64,000 nucleotides of DNA, from the NCBI GenBank assembly GCA_026874595.1, contig CM049310.1, positions 45,663,058-45,727,057 on the forward strand. Reading direction: 5' to 3'. Positions within the stretch are counted from its first letter, which is position 1. Every line of letters starts with the position of its first letter. The notes under the pieces were generated by a model. The model searched no databases, was not told where the DNA came from, and worked only from the letters and a program-made list of their open reading frames with translations. Position numbers and translations under genes: made by a program. Shown here piece after piece: positions 62,465-64,000 of this stretch. The DNA is from Sipunculus nudus (lineage: Eukaryota; Annelida; Sipuncula; Golfingiida; Sipunculidae).

Positions 62465-63793
62465 TTGTGATAATAAAAAATGTGAATTATGTATATTCAT
62501 TGTTTTATTTAATTGTATCTTACCTGTTCTTGATTCACTGAAGTGTCTCAAATATATGTTCACACCGCTCCAGCAGCTGATCATGACTTAACTCCTGGTA
62601 CTGAGGATCAAACATGTTGCTCAGGAGTGGTGGCAGGTTGAGGGTAATGGCTTTTGGGATAAAGGCCTCGCAGAACTGTGGCACAATTGACAGGACAGCT
62701 GACTTTGTGCCACTTCTGCTCATTTCTGAATACAGATTCTTTATCTCTTCAGGTGTGGGTGGGGGAATCTTGATTTCCTCTGGTTCCCTGCTTGTTCCAG
62801 GGCGTGGTTCATCCACCTTAATTTTTTTTCGCTGTGGACTTGGGAAGTCTATGCTGGATGATGGCATATAGTCCACTTTTTTTTTATTTTGCCATTGACC
62901 ACTGGCATGGAAGGGAGGTGCATGTACTGCTTTGTACCATCTTTACAGCAGCTTCAGTGGCAAACAAAACTGCTGCTATATGGGAGCAGGCTTCCCCAAG
63001 TCCTGCCATGCAGTCACAGTGGGCACACACCACCACCCCATCTTTTTGCACTCCAATCCAAGGCCTTAGGCTAACCTCAGACACTTTCTGAGAATGGTTC
63101 ACCTGAAGAAAATTAAATAAAAATCAACCATAGTTAACTGCCTTAAGTTCAGTGGCCTTATATAAATGATCTGATTGTTCGTGAAATAAAGGTCCTTTGT
63201 ATTTATGGTTATGAATCATTCACCTTTTACTTAAACCACAATTTTAAGATTGTGCCATTAATTTGTTGTGTACATCACTATTTAAAAAAACTTATATAGA
63301 AAATAAATTAGTTTTTAATGAAGAGTTATCATCCAGCTAAATTTTGTTTATAAGTCCTACTGAGAAATTATGAAATATGGTACAGTCCAAAAGATAAGTG
63401 TGTACATACCTTAGCTGTAATTATTGCGATGGCCTTGTTTGGTGTAGAGGTCAGCATCAGATTGTTGGCATATCCTGCCACAAAGTATCTGTAAGCCTCT
63501 AGACTTTTGTAGGCCTTCAGGGACTGTCCTGTGAATACTTGGCTGGGACTGTTTACAAGATAGTTGTAAATGTCTGCATAGCTGACCGCTGGTATGTCCC
63601 CAGCTGGTACAGCAATCAGTGCTGTTGACTGGTGAGGCTGCACTAAATATGGGTCTAAACCACCACATAGTGTGAGTTTTTCTTTGTAGCGACCTAAGGC
63701 TACTGAATCTAAACTTTCAGCATACTTTGAAAGCGCATCCATGCTAAAACTTGAGGGAGCATCCACTTGGCTTGAGCTGTGTTCTGCTGACAT
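60531..63793 (-). CDS. SWIM zinc finger plus YqaJ-type nuclease protein of ISL2EU-like element
   Basis: Exons, high to low: 63793-63410, 63102-62524, 62102-61915, 61230-60531. The acceptors (TTTTCTTCAG, GTATGATACAG, TTTTTGCAG) and donors (GTATGT, GTAAGA, GTAATT) are good. Exon 2 carries a SWIM-type finger: [21 protein letters not shown], metal ligands CxC...CxH. Exon 3 has [14 protein letters not shown]. Exon 4 joins as ATRWGCTHE...AR and has the nuclease motifs GASPDGII (D) and LLEIKCPY (E-x-K). Together these mark a YqaJ/lambda-exonuclease fold. Exon 2 is broken: a TAA (62886-62884) in an A-run, and a TGA (62537-62535) before the donor. The start at 63793 is the first ATG; the in-frame GTG at 63832 lies in the inverted repeat. 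Such proteins accompany THAP transposases in ISL2EU elements; their role in transposition is not established. Confidence 0.75.
61800..61862. repeat. (TA)n microsatellite in the nuclease-gene intron
   Basis: A pure TA tract between exons 3 and 4 of the element's nuclease gene. A second, at about 62402-62462, lies between exons 2 and 3. Confidence 0.9.
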
Positions 63794-63923
63794 GCTGAGA
63801 CCGTCCAAAATGGCAGCATAAACAAACTCCACGTGCTATCAGTGACGTCAGTGCAAAACCTCTATAGCGGACAGTCACGGGACCGGACAATTTGTCCGTT
63901 ATGAATGGGTGTCCGTCAAACAG

Positions 63924-64000
63924 AGGGTCATGTTACGCGGTCCTCTTGCGGCCAGATGTCGTGATCTAGGCGTGGGACACAAATCTTTATGAAAAACTGT
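63924..64000 (+). repeat. Dispersed repeat, copy 2 (runs off the window)
   Basis: Matches 48292-48368 from AGGGTCATGTTA onward. It begins exactly where the right end of the ISL2EU element stops resembling a transposon terminus. Confidence 0.7.

Larger units (their letters stand above)
58203..63922. mobile_element. ISL2EU-like DNA transposon, about 5.7 kb
   Basis: The inner inverted repeats are CTATAGAGGTTTTGCA then (G)CTGACGTCAC at 58218-58244, and their reverse complement at 63842-63867, differing by one inserted base. Similarity extends inward through CACGTG and the TTGGACGGTC words near 58274 and 63806. Two convergent gene sets lie inside: THAP/DDE transposase (plus) and SWIM/YqaJ nuclease (minus). 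That is the known gene content of the ISL2EU group. The outer ends differ. The left has ACAGTGAAATCCCC. The right carries GGACAATTTGTCCG and GTGTCCGTCAAACAGAGG before running into a dispersed repeat. The right terminus is probably lost or rearranged. Confidence 0.8.

Overview
The window looks like AT-rich animal DNA, most likely from a marine invertebrate. A mollusc or other lophotrochozoan is my guess, made from repeat style only. The pointers are spliceosomal introns with GT/AG borders, many long (TA)n microsatellites, solo LTRs, hAT-type miniature transposons, an ISL2EU-type DNA transposon and a hammerhead-ribozyme relic. I see no bacterial or organellar genes, no rRNA and no convincing tRNA.

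Layout. Positions 1 to about 35,900 form a gene desert. No open frame there resembles a known protein. It holds two 32-bp minisatellites (972-1950 and 3600-4800), two LTR copies of one family (2303-3084 and 5803-6643), two copies of a G-rich hAT MITE (9503-9966 and 25211-25528), and a second hAT-like element with a perfect 8-bp target duplication (11031-11687). It also holds two arrays of degenerate ~320-bp units (12391-13840 and 34290-35840) and a 1.7-kb sequence duplicated head to tail (17949-21329). At 36118-36480 there is a broken, immunoglobulin-like coding remnant.

Positions 36,855-56,800 carry the clearest host genes. Two paralogous five-exon genes lie head to tail on the minus strand: gene A (36855-42633) and gene B (49911-53920). 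Each is predicted to encode a 393-residue secreted protein with a signal peptide and two ~180-residue beta-sandwich-like modules. Each module is built from two exons that form a phase 1-1 cassette. Introns and several kb of upstream DNA are also alike, so this is a segmental duplication. Later insertions separate the copies: a 725-bp transposon in intron 4 of A only, and a hammerhead-ribozyme relic plus a solo LTR inside a TA microsatellite upstream of B only.

Positions 58,203 to about 63,922 are a nearly complete ISL2EU-like element. A plus-strand THAP/DDE transposase and a minus-strand SWIM-finger plus YqaJ-type nuclease converge on each other between imperfect inverted ends. Both frames are broken in homopolymer runs. 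That means either a recently decayed element or base-calling errors.

Everything here comes from reading the sequence. No alignments, searches or folding programs were run. Exon borders of genes A and B are well supported because two independent copies give the same phases and the same total length.
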